64,000 nt of DNA, from positions 1 to 64,000 of the forward strand of contig CAZCFO010000003.1 in assembly GCA_964497975.1 (NCBI GenBank), in the 5' to 3' direction. The DNA comes from JABFSS01 sp964497975. GTDB taxonomy: Bacteria; Patescibacteriota; Gracilibacteria; Peribacterales; Peribacteraceae. A program made the translations under genes and the position numbers. Position 1 is the stretch's first letter. Every line of letters starts with the position of its first letter. Under the pieces are notes generated by a model. That model saw only the letters and a list, made by a program, of their open reading frames with translations. It was not told the origin of the DNA and searched no databases. This document shows, piece by piece, positions 1 through 9,177 of the stretch.

Positions 1-65
1 GACCGGGATTGAACCGGTGACCCACGGTTTACGATACCGTTGCTCTACCGCTGAGCTACGGCGGC
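1..65 (-). tRNA. tRNA-Thr (anticodon CGU), truncated by the window edge
   Basis: Read on the minus strand, the sequence gives an acceptor arm GCCGCCG, a D-arm, a 5-bp anticodon stem ACGGT/ACCGT around the loop ATCGTAA, and a T-arm ACCGG-TTCAATC-CCGGT. The anticodon CGT reads ACG, so this is tRNA-Thr. The 3' half of the acceptor stem lies outside the window. Confidence 0.93.
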
Positions 66-170
66 ACGCGGGGCAGAATGCGGTATCCCGGTCGTTCTGG
101 CAAGCGGAAGAATGCGAGAATAGGGCGCATTCTCCGCTTCGGTAAGCCACATCTCATGCAGCGACGACGA

Positions 171-314
171 CTACTTCATCGGATGGCTCTGGATGCGGCT
201 GTTTTCCGCCTGGCGGTCGGCGTATTCCTTCACGGTCTCCTTGGGCTGCTTGTCCTTGGAGTTGTCCGTTTCCTTCAGTGTTTTCGAGGTCTGCGAGTCG
301 TTGGTGCCCGTCAT
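171..314 (-). CDS. Possible small hydrophilic protein (47 aa)
   Basis: A 47-codon ORF rich in Lys, Glu, Thr and Gln, with no hydrophobic segment. It lies just upstream of the tRNA-Thr gene on the same strand. No Shine-Dalgarno is visible before the ATG. Its composition is more protein-like than the antisense shadow frames around it, but no family is recognised and it may not be a gene. Confidence 0.3.
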   Translation of the reverse strand: MTGTNDSQTSKTLKETDNSKDKQPKETVKEYADRQAENSRIQSHPMK

Positions 315-425
315 ATAAAGTATGGGGAAATGAATAGGTACACCTGAGGACGCTCCAAAGACCGTCCCGTGACCGGAGGTTTGGGGAAAAACCCCGCCAT
401 TCCACAGGTATAGTTCTTGCGATTT

Positions 426-2096
426 ATGCGCGCTTCGCCTGCCCCCGCCTTCCTGTTCTGGTCCCGTCCGCATCTTCTTTGGGGTCTCGGCACGGGGGCG
501 CTGTTCACGATCCTGCTCAATGTCATCCATCTGCTGCCCGCGCTTCACGGGCAATTGACGGTCATCCATCTGCTCAACCACGGACGGGACGAGGCGTATT
601 ACGCTGCCGTCATCCGCGGGCTCGCCCGGGGTGCGGACATCTATCACGCCGCGACGCAGGCGCCGCTCCTGCAGTCGTGGCTGCTGCCCGCGGGCGCGGG
701 CCTCACGGGCACGCTTCTCGCCGGCGACGTCCTCTATCCGTTCCTGGCCGTCTTCTTCCTGTTCTTCGCCGCGCTCGGGCTGCTGCGTTCGCCCAGGTGG
801 GCGGCGGCGTCCGCGATGATCGCGGCGGCATCGCTCGGCGGTTACTGGCTTCGCACCAGCAATCCGCAGGTGCCGTACGTGCTGGTTGCCGCGTATGCCG
901 CGCTCTACTGCAGCCGCGACGAGCGGCGCGGCATGTTCCTCGCGCGCGGGGCGGTCATCGGGCTCCTCTGCCACGTCCAGCTTCTGTACGGATCATTTTT
1001 GCTCATTCTTGAAGCCGTCGACGCCGCCCGGCGGTTCTTCCTCGACCGGGAGCGCCCGCTCGCGGTCGTCCGGGACACGGGTATCGTCCTGGGCGCAACC
1101 GCCGTCCTCTGCCTGCCGATCCTGTGGGGGGTGTTCCTGTCCGCCGATCCGGCGGGCGGAGACATCTACCGGCGCCTCGGCGTGATCCCGAGCAGGTATC
1201 CCTCCGCGCCTCAGTTCCAGCTCCAGCTGCTCCTGGCGGCAGGCATCTTCCTGATCGCCCGCGCGAGACCAAAAACGGAACGGCAGGTGATCGACCGCGT
1301 GCTCGTCGTGATCGCCGCTGCGCTCCTCGGATTCAATCAGGCCCTGCTGCACGGCGTCGACGCCACGTTCAGCTCGTACTACGTGAACGTGCTCCTCCTG
1401 CTCCGCTGGCTGGCCTTCCCGGTCCTCGCGATCGCGTATCTGGGCAGGACGCGCGGAACGACCGCGGCTCTGGCCGTCGCCGCCGTCTTCATGCTGCTGC
1501 GGTTTGCGGGCGAGATGGGAACGGAGGCCGCTGAGGACGCGCGACGCATCGCCGACTACGCCGGCAGCCAGGAGCGTTCGGTCATCGCGGTTTTGCCCAC
1601 CGCGACGGGCGCCGTCGCGGCGCCGCTCGTTCTCGCCGACCGGATACCGGTCCTCACGGACCGCGACGCGCTCTTCACGAGCTACGCCTACAACTGGCGC
1701 ATGCCCGACCGCGAGCTCGCCGAACGGTATCTGCTCCAGCGTGCCTTGTTCCCGTCCTCCGGGGATCTGACCGAAAAAGAACGTGGCTATCCCTCGGTCT
1801 TCGGGGGCTATCCCGGCATGCTCGCGGCCCGCGAGCGCACGGTATGCCGGTACCGGGCCCGTCTGCTGCGGCGCGATGACGATTGCGTCATCGATCCCCG
1901 GACGCTCGTCGTGCATCAGGAGCTCCTGGCGATGCTCGACAATGCCGACGCGGATCTCCCTTCATTGGTGAAAAAATTCCGCGTGGGGCTGATCGTCACG
2001 GACTGGATTCTTCCATCCGGCCTTCAGGACATCTGCACGGCGGAAGGGACGGTGGGGACGTATACGGTATACGGCTGTTCAGCGAATGATAAATGA
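426..2096 (+). CDS. Polytopic membrane protein, unknown function
   Basis: About 556 aa, with about ten hydrophobic segments across the first 370 residues and a soluble C-terminal region of about 180 residues. This is the plan of membrane glycosyltransferase-like proteins of the GT-C type, but no catalytic motif is recognised. An in-frame TTG at 417 would add three residues; the ATG at 426 is preferred. The last codons (Asn-Asp-Lys-stop) lie inside the arm of an inverted repeat shared with the convergent gene downstream. Confidence 0.75.
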   Translation: MRASPAPAFLFWSRPHLLWGLGTGALFTILLNVIHLLPALHGQLTVIHLLNHGRDEAYYAAVIRGLARGADIYHAATQAPLLQSWLLPAGAGLTGTLLAGDVLYPFLAVFFLFFAALGLLRSPRWAAASAMIAAASLGGYWLRTSNPQVPYVLVAAYAALYCSRDERRGMFLARGAVIGLLCHVQLLYGSFLLILEAVDAARRFFLDRERPLAVVRDTGIVLGATAVLCLPILWGVFLSADPAGGDIYRRLGVIPSRYPSAPQFQLQLLLAAGIFLIARARPKTERQVIDRVLVVIAAALLGFNQALLHGVDATFSSYYVNVLLLLRWLAFPVLAIAYLGRTRGTTAALAVAAVFMLLRFAGEMGTEAAEDARRIADYAGSQERSVIAVLPTATGAVAAPLVLADRIPVLTDRDALFTSYAYNWRMPDRELAERYLLQRALFPSSGDLTEKERGYPSVFGGYPGMLAARERTVCRYRARLLRRDDDCVIDPRTLVVHQELLAMLDNADADLPSLVKKFRVGLIVTDWILPSGLQDICTAEGTVGTYTVYGCSANDK

Positions 2097-2184
2097 CAAA
2101 TCGTTAAGGAATTCATGAAGCCGAAATTTTGAAATTCAGAAATTCTGCACTTCGATCTGTCTTAGCGATTTATCATTTATCATT
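2085..2184. repeat. Imperfect inverted repeat between convergent genes
   Basis: Arms at 2085-2108 and 2161-2184 are reverse complements with about two mismatches over 24 nt. They are AT-rich and built on repeats of ATGATAAATGA-like words. Each arm overlaps the 3' end of the adjacent gene, so both stop codons lie inside it. It probably acts as a bidirectional terminator. Confidence 0.7.
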
Positions 2185-2884
2185 TTCTGTGTGGATGTAC
2201 CCAAAGATCCCATCGTAATCTGAGAACGTCCAGCGCCGCGTCGATGACGGTGCTCATGCGTGCGCCGCGGGCTTTGCCTCCCGCCCGCTGTTCGTGCCTG
2301 ATCTCCACCATCGCGAGCTTCCTGCCCGCGCGTACCGCGCGGATGACCCGTTCGGCTTCCACGAAGACGCTTTTGCAGACGACGGGCGTGTTTACGATGA
2401 TCGAACGCTTCATGCACTTGGTGCCGCCCGGATCGCGCAGATCGACGCCGAAGAGAACCAGGGGCATCAGGCGGTAGCAGAAGGAGACGATCTGCCTGTA
2501 CAGCGTGTAATTCTTGGCGACGCGCACGCAGGCGACAATATCGTGTTCGGGAATCAGCTTCGCGCATTCCAAGAGCGCCTCCGGGGGATATTCGCCGTCG
2601 CCCGGCGTCAGGAAGACGTATTCCTTCGTCGCCATCCGGTAGAGGTCCTCGAACGTGACGGCGATTCCCATGTTTTCCGCGTGGCGGGCGGTGCGGATGT
2701 GCACCGGATCCGTCCTGCGGATCTGCTCCATGATGTCGGGCGTCCGGTCCGAGCTGCAGTCATCGAGGATGATCAGCTCGTAGTCATCGGTGCACGCGCG
2801 CAGGGTCTTGAGACACCGCTCGACGGTCGCCGTGAGCCCGGCTTCTTCGTTGTACGCCGGGACGACGAGGGAGATGGAGGGCAT
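2180..2884 (-). CDS. Family 2 glycosyltransferase
   Basis: 234 aa. The N-terminus SLVVPAYNEEAGL and the following LIILDDCSSDRT are the nucleotide-sugar-binding motifs of GT-A fold GT2 enzymes. Further on comes TPGDGEYPPEALLE, which resembles the DXD-like region of dolichyl-phosphate-mannose-synthase-type enzymes. There is no membrane domain, so it probably transfers sugar to a lipid carrier at the inner face of the membrane. A -10-like TACCAT lies 6 nt upstream of the ATG, so the mRNA may be leaderless. Substrate unknown. Confidence 0.85.
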   Translation of the reverse strand: MPSISLVVPAYNEEAGLTATVERCLKTLRACTDDYELIILDDCSSDRTPDIMEQIRRTDPVHIRTARHAENMGIAVTFEDLYRMATKEYVFLTPGDGEYPPEALLECAKLIPEHDIVACVRVAKNYTLYRQIVSFCYRLMPLVLFGVDLRDPGGTKCMKRSIIVNTPVVCKSVFVEAERVIRAVRAGRKLAMVEIRHEQRAGGKARGARMSTVIDAALDVLRLRWDLWVHPHRK

Positions 2885-2950
2885 GAGGAAATGGTAGCGG
2901 AGGGATCAGCTGCATAGAATGAGGATTTCGCTGCCGGGCACTTCAATTCA

Positions 2951-4048
2951 TCACAGACACTCTTTTACTGCCGTCACTACGGCATCCTGCTGCTGCTCCG
3001 TCATTTCCGGGAACATGGGCAGCGAGAGGATTTCGTCCGTCATCGCTTCCGCAACGGGGAAGTCGCCGCGCTTGTGCCCGAGGCTGCTGTAGACCCGCTG
3101 GAGGTGGAGGGGGATCGGGTAGTGGATGCCCGTGCCGACGCCGCGGTCGGTGAGCATCGCCTGCGTCTTCCTGCGGTCCTTCACGCGGATCACGAAGAGG
3201 TGATACACGCTCTCGCGGTCGGCATCGTCGGCGATGAAGCCGATGCCGGGGACGCCGGCAAGCAGCGATTGATAGCGCTTCGCGAGTGCGCAGCGGCGCG
3301 CGTTCCATCCATCCAGTTTCGGGAGCTTCGCGCGCAGGATGGCGCCCTGGATGCCGTCCATCCGGTCATTCCTGCCCACGACGATGTGCTCGTACTTGGT
3401 TTTCGATCCGTGCTCGCGCAGCAGCCGCACGTTTTCGGCGACGCCCGGATCGGCCGTGGTGATCGCTCCGGCCTCGCCGTAGGCACCCAGGTTCTTGCCG
3501 GGATAGAAGCTGAAGGCGGCCGCATCCGCGAGATTTCCCGTCCGCTTTCCTTTGTACACCGCGCCGTGGGCCTGGCAGCTGTCTTCGATCACGATGATCT
3601 TCTTCGGCCGGGCGATCGCGAGAATCGCGTCCATATCCGCAGGCTGGCCGTACAGATGCACGGGGATGATTACCTTCGTCTTCGCCGTGAGCACTTTGGG
3701 GATCGCCGCGGGGTCCATCAGTCCGCTCCGGAGGACATCGGTGAAGACCGGCGTCGCGCCGACGAGCGAGACCGCTTCGGCCGTCGCGAAAAACGTGTGC
3801 GTCGGCACGATCACCTCGTGTCCCGGTCCGATGCCCCACGCGCGCAGCAGCAGTTCCAGCGCCGCGGTTCCCGAGCTCAGCCCCACGCAGTGCGGAGCGC
3901 CGCAGTACGCGGCGAATTCCTGCTCAAATGCCGCGACTTCCGGGCCTCCCGCGAACGCCGTCTTCGCGATCACGCGCGCGATGCCGTCATCGATCTCCGT
4001 CTTGAGGGAGCGGTACTGCGCGCCGAGGTCGAGGAAGGGGACGCTCAT
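2951..4048 (-). CDS. DegT/DnrJ/EryC1-family sugar aminotransferase (WbpE-like)
   Basis: 365 aa, full length for a PLP-dependent sugar aminotransferase. It starts MSVPFLDLGAQY, shows the GLSSGTAALELLLRA and IPVHLYGQPADM motifs, and has FSFYPGKNLGAYGEAGA with the Schiff-base lysine (YPGKN). The ATG overlaps the stop of the acetyltransferase upstream by 4 nt (ATGA). Next to a Gfo/Idh dehydrogenase and an acetyltransferase, it most likely aminates the 3-keto group of a UDP-GlcNAc-uronic acid, as WbpE does. The exact sugar is inferred from context. Confidence 0.9.
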   Translation of the reverse strand: MSVPFLDLGAQYRSLKTEIDDGIARVIAKTAFAGGPEVAAFEQEFAAYCGAPHCVGLSSGTAALELLLRAWGIGPGHEVIVPTHTFFATAEAVSLVGATPVFTDVLRSGLMDPAAIPKVLTAKTKVIIPVHLYGQPADMDAILAIARPKKIIVIEDSCQAHGAVYKGKRTGNLADAAAFSFYPGKNLGAYGEAGAITTADPGVAENVRLLREHGSKTKYEHIVVGRNDRMDGIQGAILRAKLPKLDGWNARRCALAKRYQSLLAGVPGIGFIADDADRESVYHLFVIRVKDRRKTQAMLTDRGVGTGIHYPIPLHLQRVYSSLGHKRGDFPVAEAMTDEILSLPMFPEMTEQQQDAVVTAVKECL

Positions 4049-4506
4049 TTTTTGGGAATCACCCGCGCGGGGTTTCCGACGACGATTGTATCGTCCGCGA
4101 CGTCCTGCGTCACCACCGCTCCGGCGCCGATGATCGCCCGCTCGCCGATGGTGATGCCCGGCAGGATCGTGGCGCCGGTGCCGATGGAGGCGTTCTTCTT
4201 CACGAGAGTCCGCTCGAGCTTCCAATCCGCCTCCGTCTGGAGCGCGCCGCCTTCCGTCACCGAGCGGGGATAGCGGTCGTTGGTGAACATCACCCCATGG
4301 CCGATAAAGCAGCCGTCCTCGATCGTCACGCCCTCGCAGAGAAAGGAGTGGCTCTGGATTTTGCAGTTCTTGCCGATGATCACGCCTTTCTGGATCTCCA
4401 CGAACGTGCCCACGCGCGATCCGTCGCCGATCTCGCAGCCGTAGGCGTTCACGAAATCGCGGATGATCACGTCTTTGCCCATCTTCACGTTGTTGATCAG
4501 CTTCAT
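4045..4506 (-). CDS. Left-handed beta-helix N-acetyltransferase (WbpD-like)
   Basis: 153 aa of hexapeptide repeats (for example VIIGKNCKIQSHSFL and ASIGTGATILPGITIGERA), which form a left-handed parallel beta helix. It ends VVGNPARVIPKK, typical of sugar O/N-acetyltransferases. The asparagine-rich FTNDRYPRS segment matches the WbpD type that acetylates UDP-3-amino-GlcNAcA. The ATG at 4506 overlaps the dehydrogenase stop by 4 nt; an ATG two codons earlier (4512) is also possible. It is translationally coupled on both sides. Confidence 0.9.
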   Translation of the reverse strand: MKLINNVKMGKDVIIRDFVNAYGCEIGDGSRVGTFVEIQKGVIIGKNCKIQSHSFLCEGVTIEDGCFIGHGVMFTNDRYPRSVTEGGALQTEADWKLERTLVKKNASIGTGATILPGITIGERAIIGAGAVVTQDVADDTIVVGNPARVIPKK

Positions 4507-5537
4507 TTCCATAGATCCGCCGGAAGGGGAATGAAGGCGCCATCCGCCGCAACGGACTTCTGCGCCGCCTCGAGAAGCGCGGCGACCGCCAATCCATTGA
4601 GCCCGTCCGTGAGCGGTTTTTCGGACTTCCGGATGCAGTCGACGAAGTGCGCTGCTTCGCGCCGCAGTGCCTCCGTCCGGTCCAGTTCGGGGATCAGCAC
4701 GTCACCTGCGCGGTAGATGGGGTTGAATGCGGTCACTTCCTGCCCGGGCTTTGGCGTCATGCTCACGCCCTTGTCGTAGATGCGGACTTTTTCGCTCGGC
4801 TCCACGTCGTCGAACACGATCATCTTCTTGCTGCCGACCACGAGCGTCATGCGGATCTTGAGCGGCGAAATCCAGCTGAGCCGGATATTCGCGTGGAAGC
4901 CGCTCGGGTAGACGAGCGTGAGCGCCGCGATTTCTTCCTGCTTTGCGCCCACGTGCCGGTGCGCCACGGCCTGGATCTTCGACGGACGCTCATCGACCAG
5001 ATAGAGGAGGATCGACAGATCGTGCGGCGCGAGATCCCAGATCACGTTCACGTCGTGCTGGAGGAGCCCCAGGTTGAAGCGCGCGGAGTCGAAGTAGTAG
5101 AGGTCGCCGAGTTCTCCTGCATCAATCAATTCGCGCATCTTCCGCACCGCTCCCGTGTACAGGAACGTGTGGCCCACCATGAGGATCAGCTTCTTCTCCT
5201 TCGCGATCGCGATCAGTTCGCGGCACTGCTCCGCCGTCTGCGCCATGGGCTTCTCCACCAGCACGTGCTTGCCGGCCATCAGAGCCGCCTTCGCGAACGG
5301 ATAGTGCGTCGAGACGGGCGTCGCGATGGCGACGGCATCCACTTCCGTATCCGCGATCAGATCGGCGGCTTCGCTGCAGGTGCGGATGGCGGGGTACGTC
5401 TGGTTCACGAGCTTGCGCCGCTTCTCGTCGCGATCGGACACGGCGACGACCGCGGCGGCGTCCGTCAGCGAAAAGTTGCGCACGAGGTTGGGACCCCAGT
5501 ACCCATAGCCGATGACGCCGACACGGACGTTGGACAC
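4503..5537 (-). CDS. Gfo/Idh/MocA-family oxidoreductase (WbpB-like)
   Basis: About 344 aa. VGVIGYGYWGPNLVRNF is the NAD(P)-binding Rossmann motif, and HVLVEKPMA carries the conserved EKP of the family. This is the first gene of a three-gene cassette (dehydrogenase, acetyltransferase, aminotransferase) that matches UDP-2,3-diamino-uronate synthesis; the UDP-GlcNAc 6-dehydrogenase is not in the window. A GTG at 5537 sits exactly 6 nt after a -10-like TATAGT, as at many other starts here, so I prefer it to the ATG at 5552, which lies upstream of that box. Confidence 0.9.
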   Translation of the reverse strand: MSNVRVGVIGYGYWGPNLVRNFSLTDAAAVVAVSDRDEKRRKLVNQTYPAIRTCSEAADLIADTEVDAVAIATPVSTHYPFAKAALMAGKHVLVEKPMAQTAEQCRELIAIAKEKKLILMVGHTFLYTGAVRKMRELIDAGELGDLYYFDSARFNLGLLQHDVNVIWDLAPHDLSILLYLVDERPSKIQAVAHRHVGAKQEEIAALTLVYPSGFHANIRLSWISPLKIRMTLVVGSKKMIVFDDVEPSEKVRIYDKGVSMTPKPGQEVTAFNPIYRAGDVLIPELDRTEALRREAAHFVDCIRKSEKPLTDGLNGLAVAALLEAAQKSVAADGAFIPLPADLWK

Positions 5538-5556
5538 GTGGGAACTATACATGATT

Positions 5557-5892
5557 TCACTCTCGTTTTTTCGGCTTCTTTTTCGGCGGAACGGGCAATT
5601 CGTCAGCGGTTCGTCTCACCAGCTCCGCCATCCATGCAGCGTCACCCCACCGGTCCTCGTCGATCACCAGAAACGGTTTCGATCCCGGATACGGCGGCGC
5701 TTCTTCGGGATTTCCGGCGAACGCCCTGCCCGCATCGGTCGGTTTTACGAAGAAACGGTCGTCGCAAATGAGCGCCACCACTTTCTCGTCGCAGTAGAGC
5801 GCGTATTCGCCGAACATCTTGCGGATCCGCACGGCCCCGGCTCCGGACACCTGTTCGAGAAGATAGCCAGCGGTGGATTCCTGGGTGGCCAT
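5557..5892 (-). CDS. TfoX/Sxy N-terminal domain protein
   Basis: 111 aa. The segment VRIRKMFGEYALYCDEKVVA, followed by CDDRFFVKPTDAG, is typical of the TfoX N-terminal domain; the C-terminal helical domain of E. coli Sxy is absent. The tail is Lys/Pro-rich. It starts 1 nt after the membrane protein upstream and is probably co-transcribed with it. In gamma-proteobacteria the domain belongs to a competence regulator; stand-alone versions have no known role. Confidence 0.8.
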   Translation of the reverse strand: MATQESTAGYLLEQVSGAGAVRIRKMFGEYALYCDEKVVALICDDRFFVKPTDAGRAFAGNPEEAPPYPGSKPFLVIDEDRWGDAAWMAELVRRTADELPVPPKKKPKKRE

Positions 5893-5893
5893 G

Positions 5894-7417
5894 TCACGAC
5901 GCGTAGACGACGGGAGGGATGCGGTCCCATGCCAACACCTGCGCCGCGAAGAGGATGACCAGGAGCAGCAATCCGATCAGGGCATACCGGCGGATCCGCC
6001 TCGGCGGCATCGTCCACAGCGCTCCCACCATCATCAATCCGAACGGCGCGAGCGGGAGGCCGTAGCGGGATTCCACGGGGAGCAGAGCGGTGTAGGCGAG
6101 GTAGGCGAGGGGATAGAGGAGGACGACCAGCACGGGCTCCCCTCGGCTTCGCTCGGGGCCTTTGGCGGGCTGGGGCTTGGGCTTGGAAAAGTGTCGGAAT
6201 TTGCGCCAGACCATCATCACCGCAGCGATTATCATCAGTACGAAACCAGCGAACGCCAGCTCATCCACCACCCGGTTCATGAACATCACCGGCACGGGGG
6301 TCATCAGCGTCGCGTAGGTCTGCCAGTGATAATTATCAAACAGGCCGATGAGCTTCTTCCCGTAGAAGAGGGGAAGCAGGTGCGGACGCCTGAGGAAGCA
6401 GAGGGCAACATCCCGTGTCGCCGTCGTTTCGCCGATCGGACAGTGCCGCCCCAGGAGTGATGTCAGCCACGGGTCATCCACGATCTCCAGGCGCGCCTCG
6501 CGTTCGGGTCCTGCCACGGTATACGCGCGGACGTTGCGGAGCCCCAGCTCGAGCAGGATGTGCTGCTGCGTCGCTGCGAGCGCCGGCAGGGTGAAGCAGA
6601 ATGTCCCCGACGCGTTCGAACAGGCGATCACACGCGGACTCAGCAGAATTCCCGTCACGGCTGCAGCCGCGCAGGCGAGGAGCAATCCCCGCCATGACCG
6701 GGAGATGAGCATGACGGCGATCCAGGCCGCGAGGAACAGCATGACGGCCATCAGATGGGGTGCCCGGACCCAGATGAGCGTCGCGAGCAGGAATCCCCCC
6801 GCCGCGGTCCATGCCCATGCATTGCGCGTGCGGTCTTCCAGTGCGCGGAACACGCAACAGAGCGCAAGCAGCATCAGGCTCACCGCCAGCCCGTCGCTCA
6901 GCGGAAGCGCCGCGTGGGATGTGAGACCCGGATGTGCCAGCAGGAGCATTAAGGCCGCGGGATGGAGGGGATACGCGCGGCGCGCGGTCCGGTAGAAGAA
7001 GAATCCCGCGAGCAAATGAATCACAAGCGCGGAGATCGCCGCAGCATTCACCCAGAGAATCTGGCTGGTGATGCCGATCATCCGCAGTGCGTATTTGTGG
7101 ATCGCCAGGAACGCCGGATACCCGAGCGGCCGGTACCCGGCGTCGGTGAAAATCAAACGGACGAGGCCGCTGATTTTTCCCGTTGAGGGTGTTTCGACCG
7201 TTGTTTCCGTCGTCGTGTCCGAAACAGAGGAATCAGACGGCTCCATCACTTGTTCCAGCTTCGCGCTCCCGGCTCCGCGCAGGTAATCCGCCGCGTCGCA
7301 GCAGAGCATGCCCCGGTACACCGACGGGAGCAGGATCGTCGGGGTGAACCACGCAAGAGCAAGCATCACGCCCAGCGATCCCCATAGGATTTCCGATGAG
7401 AGGAGTCGGCGCTTCAT
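5894..7417 (-). CDS. Polytopic membrane protein, GT-C-like
   Basis: 507 aa with about eleven hydrophobic segments. An extracytoplasmic loop after the first segment (CCDAADYLRGAGSAK) contains acidic residues where GT39/PMT-like enzymes place their catalytic Asp. A mid-region loop has CSNASGTFCF. It resembles the dolichyl-phosphate-mannose-dependent transferase superfamily only in architecture. It heads a two-gene operon with the TfoX-like gene. Function inferred and weak. Confidence 0.7.
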   Translation of the reverse strand: MKRRLLSSEILWGSLGVMLALAWFTPTILLPSVYRGMLCCDAADYLRGAGSAKLEQVMEPSDSSVSDTTTETTVETPSTGKISGLVRLIFTDAGYRPLGYPAFLAIHKYALRMIGITSQILWVNAAAISALVIHLLAGFFFYRTARRAYPLHPAALMLLLAHPGLTSHAALPLSDGLAVSLMLLALCCVFRALEDRTRNAWAWTAAGGFLLATLIWVRAPHLMAVMLFLAAWIAVMLISRSWRGLLLACAAAAVTGILLSPRVIACSNASGTFCFTLPALAATQQHILLELGLRNVRAYTVAGPEREARLEIVDDPWLTSLLGRHCPIGETTATRDVALCFLRRPHLLPLFYGKKLIGLFDNYHWQTYATLMTPVPVMFMNRVVDELAFAGFVLMIIAAVMMVWRKFRHFSKPKPQPAKGPERSRGEPVLVVLLYPLAYLAYTALLPVESRYGLPLAPFGLMMVGALWTMPPRRIRRYALIGLLLLVILFAAQVLAWDRIPPVVYAS

Positions 7418-7530
7418 CTTGGGGAGAGTAATACCAATTTCTGATCATCGGAAGGATGCCGCCATGACACACAGGAGCCCTTCCGTCTGCGCGCAATCCG
7501 CCCGACGTTTCTCCCCACGAGCACCGCGGG

Positions 7531-7552
7531 CGTTCCACGGCGTCATGGAACG
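7531..7552. repeat. REP-like palindrome, GTTCCA family
   Basis: Arms CGTTCCAC and the near-complementary CATGGAACG enclose a short loop. A near-identical copy lies at 37762-37783 and a variant at 57214-57233, beside the RAYT transposase gene. Confidence 0.6.
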
Positions 7553-7648
7553 TCCTTTGCCGCATGCCGGCGCGGAAAATTCATCCCACCGCAAAAAAAT
7601 CCCCGGCGCGACCCTCCTCATCGGCCGCCGCAGACGTACGGTGCGACC

Positions 7649-8749
7649 ATGACAGATTCCTCCCAACGCGCGGCTCTTCTCTGGTCCTGCATGCAGGTTC
7701 TCAACCGGGAACGGCACAAGGCCCTCCTCTCGGTCTTCGGCAGCCTCGAAGCCGCGGCCGCGCACGTGGACGGCGAGCTCCTGCGGGGGCTGGGCTGCCG
7801 GGAAGAAACGATCATCAACGTGCTGCAGCGTCTGGAGAAATGCGATCCCGATGCGGAGCAAAAGCTCCTCGCCTCCGCGGGGGCATCCATTTTTTCCCTC
7901 TCCGATAACGAGTATCCAGATCGTCTGCGGGATATCCCGGATTGTCCCGTGTTCGTCTACGCGCGCGGCGATATCTCCGTGCTGTCGCAGCCGTGCGTGG
8001 GAATGGTCGGCACCCGCAAGATGAGCCCCTATGGCCGACGGATCGCGGAAGAATTCACAAGAGCCCTTGCTGAAGCCCAAATCGTGACGGTCAGCGGGCT
8101 GGCGCGCGGCATCGACGCTCTCGTCGCCCGCGAAACGATCGCGGTGCGTTGCGGAAAAGGCAGGACGGTTGCCGTTCTCGGTCAGGGCCTCCTGACGCTC
8201 TCGGAAGGCGCGAAGGAACTGGCCGATGCGATCGTCGCGGCCGGCGGATTGGTCCTCTCCGAATTCCCGCTGCGGATGGGCGCCGACATGTTCACGTTTC
8301 CCATGCGCAACCGCATCATCGCGGGTCTCAGCCTCGCCACCGTCGTTCTCGAGGCACCCGAAAGCAGCGGCGCGCTCATCACCGCCCGCCTCGCCTTCGA
8401 CTACAACCGCGACGTGTTCGCCGTGCCCGGGCAGATCTTCGATGCCAACTTTGCGGGTTGCCATGCTCTCATCAAAAACCAGCAAGCCAGGCTCTGTACC
8501 TCGGCAAAGGATGTTCTTTCGGAACTGGGAGTGATTGTTCCCGAGGAGGATCCGCAGAGGACTTTCTATTTCGCTCAAAGCCCCGAAGAGGAGCAGGTAT
8601 TGAAGACACTTTCGACCATGCCGCAGCTGGTGGATGAGATTGTGGAGAAGAGCGGGATCGGCGCGAGTGCGGTGAGTGCGATTCTCACTGTCCTGGAATT
8701 GAATGGGGCGGCGAGGAACATGGGATTGGGAAGTTGGATACGCACTTGA
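7649..8749 (+). CDS. dprA: DNA-processing protein DprA/Smf
   Basis: 366 aa. An N-terminal helix-hairpin-helix-like region (residues 1-70) is followed by the Rossmann-like DprA core with VGMVGTRKMSPYGR, VSGLARGIDA, FPMRNRIIAGLS and SSGALITARLA. The last 60 residues look like the small winged-helix (DML1-like) domain. DprA loads RecA on incoming single-stranded DNA during natural transformation. A TACGGT box 6 nt before the ATG suggests a leaderless transcript. A TfoX-domain gene lies 1.8 kb away. Confidence 0.95.
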   Translation: MTDSSQRAALLWSCMQVLNRERHKALLSVFGSLEAAAAHVDGELLRGLGCREETIINVLQRLEKCDPDAEQKLLASAGASIFSLSDNEYPDRLRDIPDCPVFVYARGDISVLSQPCVGMVGTRKMSPYGRRIAEEFTRALAEAQIVTVSGLARGIDALVARETIAVRCGKGRTVAVLGQGLLTLSEGAKELADAIVAAGGLVLSEFPLRMGADMFTFPMRNRIIAGLSLATVVLEAPESSGALITARLAFDYNRDVFAVPGQIFDANFAGCHALIKNQQARLCTSAKDVLSELGVIVPEEDPQRTFYFAQSPEEEQVLKTLSTMPQLVDEIVEKSGIGASAVSAILTVLELNGAARNMGLGSWIRT

Positions 8750-8750
8750 T

Positions 8751-8777
8751 CGAATTTCGAATTACGAATTACGAATT
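8751..8777. repeat. Left arm of 26-nt inverted repeat around the S23 gene
   Basis: A tandem CGAATTA-type word. Its reverse complement recurs at 9163-9188 with two mismatches in 26. The two arms bracket the four-helix-bundle gene. Confidence 0.75.
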
Positions 8778-8781
8778 TTTT

Positions 8782-9177
8782 ATGAATACAGCCCTCTCAT
8801 CACAGAAAATTCGTACAGTTTTTGATATGCATTCTTGGCAGCAGGCGCATCAATTATTGTTATTGGTCTACAAATACACGGATTCCTTTCCGCCAAAGGA
8901 GATATACAAGCTCACGAGTCAGATACGCAGCGCCGCCGTTTCCATTACTTCAAATATTGCGGAAGGATTTGGCAGAAAGTCTTACAAAGAAAAACTTCAG
9001 TTCTATTCCATTGCCATGGGCTCCCTCATTGAAGTGCAAAACCAGTTATTCATCAGTAAAGGTGTGCAATACCTCTCTCAAGAAGGATTCGATCACATTT
9101 ACAGGCAAAGCATTCGTGTTCACAAATTACTGAATGGACTCATGAAGAAAACCAAGACGGTGATTCGTAATTCCTAA
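8782..9177 (+). CDS. Four-helix-bundle protein, S23 / 23S rRNA intervening-sequence family
   Basis: 131 aa. Typical family features are YKLTSQIRSAAVSITSNIAEG (first 20 residues matter most) and the following GFGRKSYKEKLQFYSIAMGS, forming amphipathic helices. The family was first found in ORFs inside 23S rRNA insertions and is related to Avd of diversity-generating retroelements; stand-alone copies have no settled function. The gene is clearly AT-richer than its neighbours and sits between inverted repeats, the right arm of which supplies its last codons. Start: the ATG at 8782 just after the left repeat; an in-frame ATG at 8734 would begin inside dprA. Confidence 0.88.
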   Translation: MNTALSSQKIRTVFDMHSWQQAHQLLLLVYKYTDSFPPKEIYKLTSQIRSAAVSITSNIAEGFGRKSYKEKLQFYSIAMGSLIEVQNQLFISKGVQYLSQEGFDHIYRQSIRVHKLLNGLMKKTKTVIRNS

